Positions 55,118-63,370 of a DNA stretch of 64,000 nucleotides are shown here, piece after piece. The stretch is taken from contig NZ_JAAXPA010000001.1 in assembly GCF_012396235.1 (NCBI RefSeq), positions 186,001 to 250,000 on the forward strand. The letters are read 5' to 3'. The translations under genes were made by a program, and so were the position numbers. The stretch is from Rhodococcus opacus (GTDB lineage Bacteria; Actinomycetota; Actinomycetes; Mycobacteriales; Mycobacteriaceae). The notes beneath the pieces were generated by a model. It saw only the letters and a program-made list of their open reading frames with translations, was not told the origin of the DNA and ran no database searches. How positions within the stretch are numbered: the stretch's first letter is position 1; each line of letters begins with the position of its first letter.

Positions 55118-55816
55118 CTACGCGGTGACCAGGTCGATGGCGACGGCCGATCCCTGCGGATCGACGACCGCGTCGAGGATGGTCTTCTGCGTCTGGGTCA
55201 GGTGCTCGGTGCAGGCCGCGGCAGCCGCCGGTCCGTCGCCGGCGAGGATCGCACGGCACATCGCCCGGTGCTCCGCCAGCGAGACGTCCAGACGGTCCGG
55301 GTGGGAGTGGGCGATGTTGCGCAGTCTCTCCGTGTGCGGCCGGAGTTCGGCAATCGATCGGGCCAGTTGCGAGTTCCGGGTGTGCGCGATCACCGCCTGG
55401 TCGTACGTTTCGGTGAGTTCGTAGAAACGATCCCGCCGGGACTCGGACGGGTCCTCCTCCGAGATCGCCCCGAGTGCGTCCGCTACCTCGTCGAATTGCT
55501 GCCGGGCCGCGGTGTCCCGGCCGACGGCCTCGGCGACCATGCGCGCCGCGGCCGCCTCGAGCAGGATGCGTAGCTCGAACAGGTCCCGAACACTCTTGAT
55601 GGAGATGGGAGCGACCCGTGCCCCCTGCCGGTCGGTGAGCGAGACCAGCCCGTCTGCTTCGAGCCGAAGGAAGGCCTGACGCACCGGGGTGCGAGACGCC
55701 GAGAACCGCGTGCCCACGTCGATAGCACTCAGCGACTGCCCCGGAGACAGGGTCCCGTTCAGAATGTCCTGTTTGAGCTGCACGTATACCTGTTCGCTCT
55801 TGCTTTCGCGCGCCAT
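55118..55816 (-). CDS. GntR-family regulator (FadR/VanR type)
   Basis: A 232-residue repressor. The winged helix is EQVYVQLKQDILNGTLSPGQ followed by ASRTPVRQAFLRLEADGLV. The helical effector domain FCD carries the metal-binding pattern (Asp in FYELTETYDQAV, His in EHRAMCRAIL and EHLTQTQ). It is divergent from the AbrB-family membrane protein and probably controls it; the 93-nt spacer holds GTATAC-type repeats. Confidence 0.92.
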   Translation of the reverse strand: MARESKSEQVYVQLKQDILNGTLSPGQSLSAIDVGTRFSASRTPVRQAFLRLEADGLVSLTDRQGARVAPISIKSVRDLFELRILLEAAAARMVAEAVGRDTAARQQFDEVADALGAISEEDPSESRRDRFYELTETYDQAVIAHTRNSQLARSIAELRPHTERLRNIAHSHPDRLDVSLAEHRAMCRAILAGDGPAAAAACTEHLTQTQKTILDAVVDPQGSAVAIDLVTA

Positions 55817-55909
55817 GCATACATCCTAACGTTCCCCACCGTATGAGCTAAGGTATACGCTAATGCGCACCATAGAACAGGAACAGCATCCCGAAGTAGG
55901 CGTCCACAC

Positions 55910-57028
55910 GTGAACGACGTGCAATCCACCGAACGATCCGTGCCGACGCGCGCGTCCGAACTGCGCCGTCACGGACTTCGGTGGGCCGCACTGATCGCAC
56001 TCTCGATCGGCGGCTGGGCGCTCGGCGAGAGCGTCGGACTGACAGCGGCCGGTCTCTTCTCGGCTCTGATCGTCGCGGCGACCCTGGCCGTCACCGGCTG
56101 GGGCCCGTCCCGCGTGCCCCGCCCGCTGGGGAAGCTTGCCCAGGGAGTGCTGGCGAGCGCCGTCGGACTGATGGTGCACCGGGACACGATCGCCGCCCTA
56201 GGCTCGATGTGGGTGCCGGTGGTCTCGATCGCGGCCGCGACTCTCGCGCTCAGCGTGGCGGCCGGCGCCCTCCTCGCGCTGCACCGTGACGTGGACGCGG
56301 TGACCGGATCCCTCTCCATGACTGCGGGCGGCGCCACCGGACTCGTCGCGATGGCCCGCGAACTCGGCGGCGACGACCGGGTCGTCGCAGTGGTGCAGTA
56401 TCTGAGGGTGGCGCTCGTCGTCGTGTCGATGCCGATGATCGTCACGTTCGGCTTCCGCGCGGATACCGGTGCAGACACCGTGACAGGCACCGAGGGCGGC
56501 GGGTCCGAATGGTATGTGACCCTGCCATTCCTGGCACTGTTCATCGTGGGCGGCACCGCTGTGGCGTCACTCGTGCGACTACCCGCGCCCGCGACATTGG
56601 GTCCGCTGGCCGTGAGTGCCGGGTTCGAACTCGGCGGCTGGAGCGACGCGGTCGCGGTCCCGCCGATGCTGATGACCGCCGCGCTGATCCTCATCGGCTG
56701 GCAGGCCGGGCTCGCGTTCGACCGGGCGAGCCTGCGGGCGATCGGACGAATCCTGCCGTACGCGGCGCTGCTCACCTTGCTGGTCGGGGCGGCCTGCGCC
56801 GGGCTGGGCGTCCTACTCTCCCACCTCACCGGCGCGAGCCTGCTCGAGGCCTATCTCGCCACCACGCCCGGTGGCCTGGCGGCGGTGCTGGCCGTCTCGG
56901 CATCCACCGCCTCCAATGTCACGTTCGTCGCGGCCGCTCAGGTGTTGCGCCTGGTCATCATGCTCGTCACCACCCCGATCATGGCGAAGGTGTTTGCCCA
57001 CTTCAGTTCTCGGCGTCGACGAGCGTAG
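55910..57028 (+). CDS. AbrB-family membrane transporter (PF05145 type)
   Basis: A 372-residue membrane protein with about ten helices in two similar halves. Each half has the family hairpin: GKLAQGVLASAVGLMVHRDT with SMTAGGATGLVAMARELGGD in the first, and LEAYLATTPGGLAAVLAVSA in the second. The family is often misnamed ammonia monooxygenase or AbrB regulator; it is thought to transport small organic acids. GTG 55910 is used. Two strong hairpins follow. Confidence 0.88.
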   Translation: MNDVQSTERSVPTRASELRRHGLRWAALIALSIGGWALGESVGLTAAGLFSALIVAATLAVTGWGPSRVPRPLGKLAQGVLASAVGLMVHRDTIAALGSMWVPVVSIAAATLALSVAAGALLALHRDVDAVTGSLSMTAGGATGLVAMARELGGDDRVVAVVQYLRVALVVVSMPMIVTFGFRADTGADTVTGTEGGGSEWYVTLPFLALFIVGGTAVASLVRLPAPATLGPLAVSAGFELGGWSDAVAVPPMLMTAALILIGWQAGLAFDRASLRAIGRILPYAALLTLLVGAACAGLGVLLSHLTGASLLEAYLATTPGGLAAVLAVSASTASNVTFVAAAQVLRLVIMLVTTPIMAKVFAHFSSRRRRA

Positions 57029-57137
57029 TTCGGGAATCCTCTCCGGACAGGACGGTCCCGCTGGCGTCCGGGCCGTCTCGACCGGAGAGGAGTCCCGAAC
57101 ACCCCGAGTCTCGTTGCAGTGTCTCCGAACTCGGGGT
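57028..57137. terminator. Two hairpins after the AbrB-family gene
   Basis: A 19-bp stem with one mismatch (57,028-57,046 with 57,082-57,100) is followed by a 9-bp perfect stem ACCCCGAGT/ACTCGGGGT (57,101 and 57,129). They lie between convergent genes. Confidence 0.7.
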
Positions 57138-57235
57138 CCACCGGGAAGTGGGTTCCTCGAATGTCGGCGCATGGCATCTACCTCCGATTCTTGTCAGCAG
57201 CTACCGAGCTGCACGGTGGGTGGGTGTCGGGTCGG

Positions 57236-57724
57236 TCAGCCGTAGACCCTCGCGATGAAGGCATCGAGGTTGTCGCGGACCCGCGCGATCCGCTCCTCGG
57301 GCTCGAGATCCTCGCGGTACTGCCTGCCCAGCGCGGGAGACTTCTTCCGGCGCGCGTAGAGCGAGCAGGCGAGATCGGCGCACATGTAGGTGCCGATCGA
57401 GTTGCCGCGGCGTCCGGATTCACCCGACTTGCGCGCGGTCATCAGCGAGACGCCGCCGTTGGCGTGCGTGGTCATGCAGACGGTGCACATCTGCGCGCGA
57501 CGATAACCGCCCGTTTCGTAGCGCAGCGCGACGCCGACCAGACCACCGTCTCGCGGCACGACGACATAGCAGCGGCCGGGAAACGACGGGTCACTCCAGC
57601 CGAGGAAGTCGAGGTCGTCCCAGGGCCGATCGTCCAGATCCCGAGGGACGGGCAGACGCTTGGCGTCGCCTTTGGAGCAGTTGATGAACGACGACCTGAT
57701 GTCGCGTTCGGTGACGGGTTCCAT
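57236..57724 (-). CDS. FBP-domain (elongation factor G-binding-type) zinc-finger protein
   Basis: A 162-residue protein. The C-terminal half is a treble-clef zinc finger with cysteines in MCTVCMTTHANGG and YMCADLACSLYARRK, as in FusB-type EF-G-binding proteins, which rescue ribosomes from fusidic acid. The N-terminal part (RDIRSSFINCSKGDAKRL) is the small family extension. ATG 57724 gives the usual start; the frame continues upstream without family similarity. The role is probably in translation; resistance to fusidic acid is not proven for actinobacterial members. Confidence 0.85.
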   Translation of the reverse strand: MEPVTERDIRSSFINCSKGDAKRLPVPRDLDDRPWDDLDFLGWSDPSFPGRCYVVVPRDGGLVGVALRYETGGYRRAQMCTVCMTTHANGGVSLMTARKSGESGRRGNSIGTYMCADLACSLYARRKKSPALGRQYREDLEPEERIARVRDNLDAFIARVYG

Positions 57725-57912
57725 GTCGAGGTGAACTCCTTCTGTGAACGGGTTGACAAAGCCACGTGACACTACGGACAGCGGTGAGGTCGAGCAACGG
57801 ATTTTCCGAACGATCTCTGGCCGCGTCGCGGGTGCGGCGGGTGTCGCGAGCGTCCCAGGACAGCGCGACATCTGCGTGTATCGTGCTGTTTCCGGCTTCG
57901 AGGGGAACGGCA

Positions 57913-59508
57913 ATGGCGGCAGGTACACGGGTCGGCTCGCAGTTCGGGCAATACCATCTCAGGGCTCTGCTCGGACGAGGCGGAATGGGTGAGGTGTACG
58001 AGGCGTACGACACCACCAAGGATCGCACCGTCGCCCTCAAGATCCTCGACGTCGACCTCGCGAAGGACCCCACCTACCAGCAGCGGTTCCGACGCGAATC
58101 GCATGCCGCGGCGCGGTTGCAGGAGCCGCACGTCATTCCGATTCACGACTGGGGCGAAATCGACGGTGTGCTGTACATCGACATGCGCCTGGTCGTGGGA
58201 CAGGATCTGCGTTCACTGCTCCGCACACGGGGCCCGATGGGTCCCGCACACGCGGTCGCGATCGTCGACCAGATCGCGGCGGCGCTCGACGCCGCGCACA
58301 CCGACGGTCTCATCCACCGCGACGTCAAGCCGGAGAACATCCTCGTCACCGCCGGGGAGTTCGCGTACCTCGTCGACTTCGGTATCGCGCACTCGAGTTC
58401 CGACCTCCGCCTGACCACGCTCGGCAGTGCCGTCGGCTCCTACGCGTACATGGCGCCCGAGCGGTTCGACAATGCGCCGGTCGATGCCCGCGCGGACGTC
58501 TACTCGCTGGCGTGTGTCCTCTACGAATGCCTCACGGGGTCCATCCCGTTCCCGTCCAACAGCATCAGCAGCGCGATCCGCGCCCACCTCACGACGCCGG
58601 TGCCCAGCCCCAGCTCGATTCGACCCGACGTGCCCGCCGCGTTCGACGAGGTGATCGCCCGAGGCCTGGCGAAGGACCCCCGCGATCGGTACCCGACGGC
58701 CGGCGACTTCGCGGCCGCCGCCCGGTCCGCGTTGACCGCTCGCGAGCGGAGGACCGAACCCGACATCGCGACCCGCCCGGAACCCTCGTCGGGGATGCGG
58801 TCCGAACCGACGCGCGTCGACGACCGCGGCCGTCCACCGGTCTACCCGCCGACCGCATTCCACGGCGAGCCACCTGCGCAGCCCCCGGCGGCGCCGTATT
58901 ACCCGTCGACTCCCTACGCCCCGCCGGCACGACGGTCGGTGGCCCTGCCGGTGACGGTGACCGTGCTGGTGATTGCGCTGCTGGTCCTCGGCGGGGTGGT
59001 CGGATGGCTCGTGCTGGATCGGAACACACCGGACGCATCCACCGTCGCCGCGGCCACCAGCAGTCAGGTGCGCGCCTCGGCCACAGAGGACGTACCCGCC
59101 GCGTCCGCGGCTCCGGCGACGGTCCCGCCTGCCGTGACGACGCCGCGTACGACGACGGCTCCCCCGCCGACGATCGTCGGCGAGGTGTCGGGCGCCGATC
59201 GGCAAGGTTTCCTGGCCCCGTCCGACGCGCGCTGCAACTACACCAACCCGGCGGTGTTCATCGGTCGCACCACGAAGTCTCTCGTCGTGGTCTGCGAGAC
59301 GGGAGTGGGCCGCTACTACTACCAGGGCGTGCGCATCAGCGACGGCGCCGCCATCTCCGTCGACGATCCGATCTCGAGCGGTACCGGCTTCGTGGCCACC
59401 GGCGACGGCGGCACCCAGTACCGGCTGACCCCGTCCGCCCTGACCATCGTCAGCGGCGACGGACGGATCCTCGCGACCGAACCGATGGTCGAGTCCGCGC
59501 ACCGCTGA
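57913..59508 (+). CDS. Transmembrane serine/threonine protein kinase
   Basis: A 531-residue PknB/PknD-type receptor kinase. The kinase domain spans residues 15-275: G-loop LLGRGGMGEVYEAYD, Lys in VALKILDVD, catalytic loop HRDVKPENI, VDFGIAHSSS and APERFD. A Pro-rich juxtamembrane stretch follows, then one helix (VTVTVLVIALLVLGGVVGWL, about residues 345-365), a Thr/Ala/Pro-rich linker and an extracellular domain of about 100 residues with two Cys (SDARCNYTN, VVVCETG). ATG 57913 follows AGGGGAA. Signal unknown; the extracellular domain has no PASTA repeat. Confidence 0.94.
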   Translation: MAAGTRVGSQFGQYHLRALLGRGGMGEVYEAYDTTKDRTVALKILDVDLAKDPTYQQRFRRESHAAARLQEPHVIPIHDWGEIDGVLYIDMRLVVGQDLRSLLRTRGPMGPAHAVAIVDQIAAALDAAHTDGLIHRDVKPENILVTAGEFAYLVDFGIAHSSSDLRLTTLGSAVGSYAYMAPERFDNAPVDARADVYSLACVLYECLTGSIPFPSNSISSAIRAHLTTPVPSPSSIRPDVPAAFDEVIARGLAKDPRDRYPTAGDFAAAARSALTARERRTEPDIATRPEPSSGMRSEPTRVDDRGRPPVYPPTAFHGEPPAQPPAAPYYPSTPYAPPARRSVALPVTVTVLVIALLVLGGVVGWLVLDRNTPDASTVAAATSSQVRASATEDVPAASAAPATVPPAVTTPRTTTAPPPTIVGEVSGADRQGFLAPSDARCNYTNPAVFIGRTTKSLVVVCETGVGRYYYQGVRISDGAAISVDDPISSGTGFVATGDGGTQYRLTPSALTIVSGDGRILATEPMVESAHR

Positions 59509-59565
59509 ATCGCCGTCTGCGGCGACAACGGGACGAGCGGTCGGAATCGGTGAGAGTATAGGTCT

Positions 59566-60000
59566 GTGAGCGCACAGGCAGAGCATGAGGAGAGACGTCG
59601 CCCGACCCCGGAAACTCCCTTGGGCTACCTCGAGCAGCTACCCGCCCTCGTCCTGCTCGAACGCCTTCCGGTTCCCGTCCTGGCGGTCGAGAGCGACGGC
59701 ACCGTCGTCCACGCGAACAGTGCTTTCGAGGAGATGCTGGGTTATCCCGTCGCTTCACTGCGCGGACACCCGGTGTCCGAACTCCTCGCCCTGGACGACG
59801 CACCGACAGGTGCCGACGCGGTCGAGCACCTCCGCGAGTCCGACACCGCACCCGTCGACCTCACACATCAGGACGGGTCCCGAGTGCGTGCACTCGTCAG
59901 CCGGCCCATTCTCCGTCGGGAGGACGATCCGGTGACCCTCGTCTGCTTCCACGACGTCACCGAACAACTGTGGAACGGCGGCCGGGCGCCCGGCTTCTGA
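59566..60000 (+). CDS. PAS-domain protein
   Basis: A 144-residue protein from GTG 59566. Residues 30-130 form one PAS domain: LERLPVPVLAVESDGTVVHA, NSAFEEMLGYPVASLRGH and the closing TLVCFHDVTEQ. No kinase, HTH or other output domain is attached, so it may act by binding a partner. It follows the receptor kinase by 57 nt in the same orientation, and a functional link is possible. Confidence 0.85.
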   Translation: MSAQAEHEERRRPTPETPLGYLEQLPALVLLERLPVPVLAVESDGTVVHANSAFEEMLGYPVASLRGHPVSELLALDDAPTGADAVEHLRESDTAPVDLTHQDGSRVRALVSRPILRREDDPVTLVCFHDVTEQLWNGGRAPGF

Positions 60001-60115
60001 CCCCCGCCCCACAGACGCACGGACATTGGCCGGATTCACGCGCTATTGCCTGTGAATCCAGCGAAACCGTCTGCAAACAGGGCGGAAGGGATCGAACGCG
60101 GGTTAAGTTGACTGA

Positions 60116-61087
60116 ATGGCGACCGGCAAGAGCAAGGCTCCCGCTGTCGAACTGGAGGTCGGCGACCGGACCGTGCGGATCTCGCACCCGGAGCGCGTCT
60201 ACTTCCCCGCGACCGGTGCCACGAAGCTCGACCTCGCGAACTACTACCTGAGCGTCGGCGACGGGATCGTGCGCGCCCTGCGCGAACGCCCCTGCATGAT
60301 GCACCGCTTTCCGGACGGCCTGAGCGGCGAGAAGGTCCACCAGAAGCGGTTGCCGCACGGTGCGCCCGACTGGGTCCAGACGGTGCGGGTGACGTTTCCG
60401 CGGTACAACCGTCACGCCGACGAACTGTGCGTGACGCACCTGGCGGATGTGATCTGGGCGGTGCAGATGTCCACGGTCGAGTTCCATCCGTGGAACTCGC
60501 GCCGCGCTGACGTCGAACGTCCCGACGAGTGGCGGATCGATCTCGATCCGATGCCCGAGTGCGGGTTCGACACAGTGCAGCGCGTGGCCGGGGTGGTGCA
60601 CGAGGTGCTCGACGAAGTGGGCGCGACGGGCTGGCCGAAGACGTCGGGCGGAAGCGGCATGCACGTTTACGTCCGGATCCGGCCCGACTGGGGTTTCGGC
60701 GACGTCCGGCGGGCCGCGCTGGCCTTCGCCCGCGAAGTGGAGCGCCGGGCCCCGCAGGACGTCACCACCACCTGGTGGCGGAAGGACCGGGATCCGCGCA
60801 AACTGTTCGTCGACTACAACCAGAACGCCCGCGATCACACCATCGCCAGCGCGTACTCGGTGCGGGGTGTGCCCGACGCGACCGTGTCCACACCGGTGAC
60901 GTGGGACGAGATCGACGACGTGGACCCGCACGAGTTCACCATCGCCACCGTCCCCGACCGCTTCGCGAAACTCGGTGACCTGCATGCCGGAATCGACGAC
61001 GCCGTGTTCTCGCTCGAACCGCTGCTGGAGTGGGCCGACCGGGACGAGGCCGAAGGCGAGCCGGATCCCGGTGGCGCGGAGGATTAG
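60116..61087 (+). CDS. Stand-alone LigD-type polymerase/primase domain protein
   Basis: A 323-residue protein corresponding to the polymerase domain of LigD, of the archaeo-eukaryotic primase superfamily. The catalytic Asp pair is in WRIDLDPMPE, with SGGSGMHVYVRI for nucleotide contact and RKLFVDYNQNARDHTIASAY. No ligase or nuclease domain is fused. Stand-alone relatives in mycobacteria (PolD/Prim-PolC type) fill gaps with ribonucleotides in repair. ATG 60116 is used. The gene lies far from any visible ku or ligase in the window. Confidence 0.93.
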   Translation: MATGKSKAPAVELEVGDRTVRISHPERVYFPATGATKLDLANYYLSVGDGIVRALRERPCMMHRFPDGLSGEKVHQKRLPHGAPDWVQTVRVTFPRYNRHADELCVTHLADVIWAVQMSTVEFHPWNSRRADVERPDEWRIDLDPMPECGFDTVQRVAGVVHEVLDEVGATGWPKTSGGSGMHVYVRIRPDWGFGDVRRAALAFAREVERRAPQDVTTTWWRKDRDPRKLFVDYNQNARDHTIASAYSVRGVPDATVSTPVTWDEIDDVDPHEFTIATVPDRFAKLGDLHAGIDDAVFSLEPLLEWADRDEAEGEPDPGGAED

Positions 61088-61132
61088 TCGGGGCACTCGG
61101 CCAGCGCTGCCGGCGCGGTTTGCCCACAACGC

Positions 61133-61168
61133 GACACGCGCCCCGACCGTGCGGCCGAGGCGCGTGTC
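61133..61168. terminator. Hairpin between convergent genes
   Basis: GACACGCGCC and GGCGCGTGTC pair perfectly around a 16-nt loop. It is placed between the polymerase gene and the small secreted protein gene. Confidence 0.7.
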
Positions 61169-61187
61169 TGGCATGCCGAACTCTTCC

Positions 61188-61397
61188 CTACCGTGGCGGC
61201 GGGGGCGGCGGAGGCGGTGGGTTGGGATTGCAGAGTTGGCAGCCGTCGACCGGCGGTTTGGGAACCGGCGCGTGACAATCGTTCTGACATGGTCTGGCGC
61301 CGGCGAATTCGGCCGTTCCCACCAGTGAAATCGAGAGAGCCGCGAGGATCGCCCCGATGGCGACCACGATTCTGGCGGAAGTTCTGGTAGTCGACAT
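61188..61397 (-). CDS. Small secreted Cys- and Pro-rich protein
   Basis: ATG 61397 follows AGGAGGAA at 8 nt and gives 69 residues. Residues 1-34 are a signal peptide (basic start, hydrophobic core IVVAIGAILAALSISLVGTA, then a small-residue cleavage region). The mature part, about 36 residues, has four Cys (CQNDC ... CQLC) and ends in a run of ten prolines before a final Arg. No family is recognised. It could bind a metal or the cell wall; the proline tail is unusual in a bacterial peptide this small. Confidence 0.65.
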   Translation of the reverse strand: MSTTRTSARIVVAIGAILAALSISLVGTAEFAGARPCQNDCHAPVPKPPVDGCQLCNPNPPPPPPPPPR

Positions 61398-61502
61398 TGT
61401 GGGTTCCTCCTGTGAGCTGAAGGGCGGTGTGCACCGTCCATAGAGCTTCGGCGAAGGACGGGCCGGCGACCAGGCACCCTCGGGGTGGTATCGCGCCACC
61501 CG

Positions 61503-62720
61503 CTATGCCATCCCGCCGATCACGTCGAGCACGTCGCGGAGCGCGGACACGGAGTGCGCGGGGAGGAAGGCATCGCAGAACGGCAGCGCAGCCGCCATCG
61601 ATCCGGCGAGCGGCCGGAAGTCGGGGTCACCGGCGCGGGGGTTGAGCCACACCAGTCGGTGGGCGCGGCGACGGACCCTGGTGAGGGCATGCGCCAGGCG
61701 CTTCGGGTCGTCGCTGTCCCAGCCGTCGGACGCGATGACCACGACTGCCCCGCGCAGCGCGTTGCCGTGCGGGGACGCCAGTAGTTCGCTCACGCTGCCC
61801 GCGATGTGGGTGCCACCGAATCTGTCGACCACCTTGTCGTTCGCCTTACGGACCGCGGTCTCGGCGCTGCGGTGGGCGAGCACGGGCGTGAGCCTCGTCA
61901 GCGACGTGGAGAACGCGAACACCTCCGGCCTGCCCGCGGTCTGGCGTTGCACCGCCGCCCGCATCAGATGGAGATAGATCGCGGCGTACGGCTGCATCGA
62001 CCGGCTCACGTCGCACAGCATCACGATGCGCCGCGGGCGGTTCCGGGGACGGCTCCGCGCGAGAACCACCGGTTCCCAGCCCGTGGCCCTCGACCGGTTC
62101 ATGGTGGCGCGCAGATCGATACGCCGGCCGCGGCGATGCACTTCGCGACGCCGGGTGCGGCGGGACGGCCACGCGGCGGTGGCCTGTTCCAGCCAGGATC
62201 CGAGGAGCCGGAGGTCGCCGGCGTCGAATCGGGCGAAGGGTTCGTCGGCGCGGGCCACGAGCCTGCTGGGCAGGGTGTCCGGCACGGCGGTGAGCGCGTC
62301 GTGAAGGTCGTCCTCGCCGCTGTCGTCGCCACCGGTCATCATCGGTCGTGTCATCCACGGCACGCCCTCGACGTCCTGCGCCTCACCGGGCCGGTCGCGA
62401 CCGTCGCTGACACCTGCGAGGGCCTTCTCTCGTCCCGCCGCGGCGCGTCGCGCGTGCGGATCCACGGACAGCACGGCGTCATCGAAGACCGCGGAGAACA
62501 CCGCGTCGAACGACGCGAGGTCGTCGACGCGGTTGACCAGGGTCAGACGCGCCGACCAGTACAGCCGCGACCGCGAACCCGGCGGTGACAGATGAAGCGC
62601 CTGCACGAACACCGCGGGGCCACTTGCCGAGACGACGACACCACGGGAGCGCAACCGGGCGACGAGTGCCACCGCGAACGCCGCGAGATCGACGCCCCGC
62701 AGGACGCCCGACGCGCTCAT
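61503..62720 (-). CDS. coxE: CoxE-like VWA-domain protein
   Basis: A 405-residue protein. The C-terminal half is a von Willebrand A domain with the metal-site motif DVSRSMQPYA, followed by VFAFSTSLTRLTP, FGGTHIAGS and VVVIASDGWDSDD. The N-terminal half is helical and typical of CoxE, a partner of the MoxR-type ATPase CoxD in maturing the Mo-Cu site of carbon monoxide dehydrogenase or related hydroxylases. It overlaps the coxG stop by 4 nt (ATGA). Confidence 0.9.
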   Translation of the reverse strand: MSASGVLRGVDLAAFAVALVARLRSRGVVVSASGPAVFVQALHLSPPGSRSRLYWSARLTLVNRVDDLASFDAVFSAVFDDAVLSVDPHARRAAAGREKALAGVSDGRDRPGEAQDVEGVPWMTRPMMTGGDDSGEDDLHDALTAVPDTLPSRLVARADEPFARFDAGDLRLLGSWLEQATAAWPSRRTRRREVHRRGRRIDLRATMNRSRATGWEPVVLARSRPRNRPRRIVMLCDVSRSMQPYAAIYLHLMRAAVQRQTAGRPEVFAFSTSLTRLTPVLAHRSAETAVRKANDKVVDRFGGTHIAGSVSELLASPHGNALRGAVVVIASDGWDSDDPKRLAHALTRVRRRAHRLVWLNPRAGDPDFRPLAGSMAAALPFCDAFLPAHSVSALRDVLDVIGGMA

Positions 62721-63358
62721 CGCCTGCGGCGGCCCACCACGAGGACGACCACGATTCCCGCGAGGATGGCAGCGAGAATGGGGGCGTACCGTTTCCACGC
62801 ACCCGCGCCGGACAGCGCCAGAAGATCCAGCGGCGCCGGTTCGGCGGCAGGCGGGGCCACGGAGAGGTTCGTGGTGCCGGCCGCCTCGGGCTCGGCCGTG
62901 GCCTGCTCGGCGGGTCCCCCGGCGAGCTTCGCTTCCAGCGACTCCGCGAACTGCCCCATGAGTTTCTCCGACACCTGCTGGATCATTCCGCTGCCGAACT
63001 GCGCGAGTTTGCCGACGATCTTCATGTCGGTGTCCACGGTGACGCGGGTGCGGTCGCCCACCTCGTGCAACTGGGCGGTGATCGTCGCGGACGCGTTGCC
63101 GGAACCGCGCGAGTCCCTCCCGCGGGCGTCGATCACGGCGCGGTGCTCCTTCGGATCGCGCACGACGAACGCGGCCTTGCCTTTGAACTCACTGGTCACC
63201 GGGCCGACCTTGACCTTCACTTTTCCCAGGTAATCGTCACCCTCCCGCCCGGTCATCTGAGCTCCGGGTAGCAGGGGGGCAACCTCCTCGAGGTCGCTGA
63301 GCACCTCCCACGCCTGCTCGATCGGAGCGCTGACGGTGAACTCGTTGGCGATCTTCAT
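62717..63358 (-). CDS. coxG: CoxG-like SRPBCC protein with membrane anchor
   Basis: A 213-residue protein. Residues 1-150 form an SRPBCC/CoxG domain (NEFTVSAPIEQAWEVLSDLE, AQMTGREGDDYLGKVKVKVG, FGSGMIQQVSEKLMGQFAES). A Pro/Ala linker and a C-terminal helix (ILAAILAGIVVVLVVG) then anchor it. CoxG recruits CO dehydrogenase to the membrane and links it to quinone in aerobic CO oxidisers. The gene is between coxE and the MoxR gene in one operon. Confidence 0.92.
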   Translation of the reverse strand: MKIANEFTVSAPIEQAWEVLSDLEEVAPLLPGAQMTGREGDDYLGKVKVKVGPVTSEFKGKAAFVVRDPKEHRAVIDARGRDSRGSGNASATITAQLHEVGDRTRVTVDTDMKIVGKLAQFGSGMIQQVSEKLMGQFAESLEAKLAGGPAEQATAEPEAAGTTNLSVAPPAAEPAPLDLLALSGAGAWKRYAPILAAILAGIVVVLVVGRRRR

Positions 63359-63370
63359 GGCAGTTGCCTC

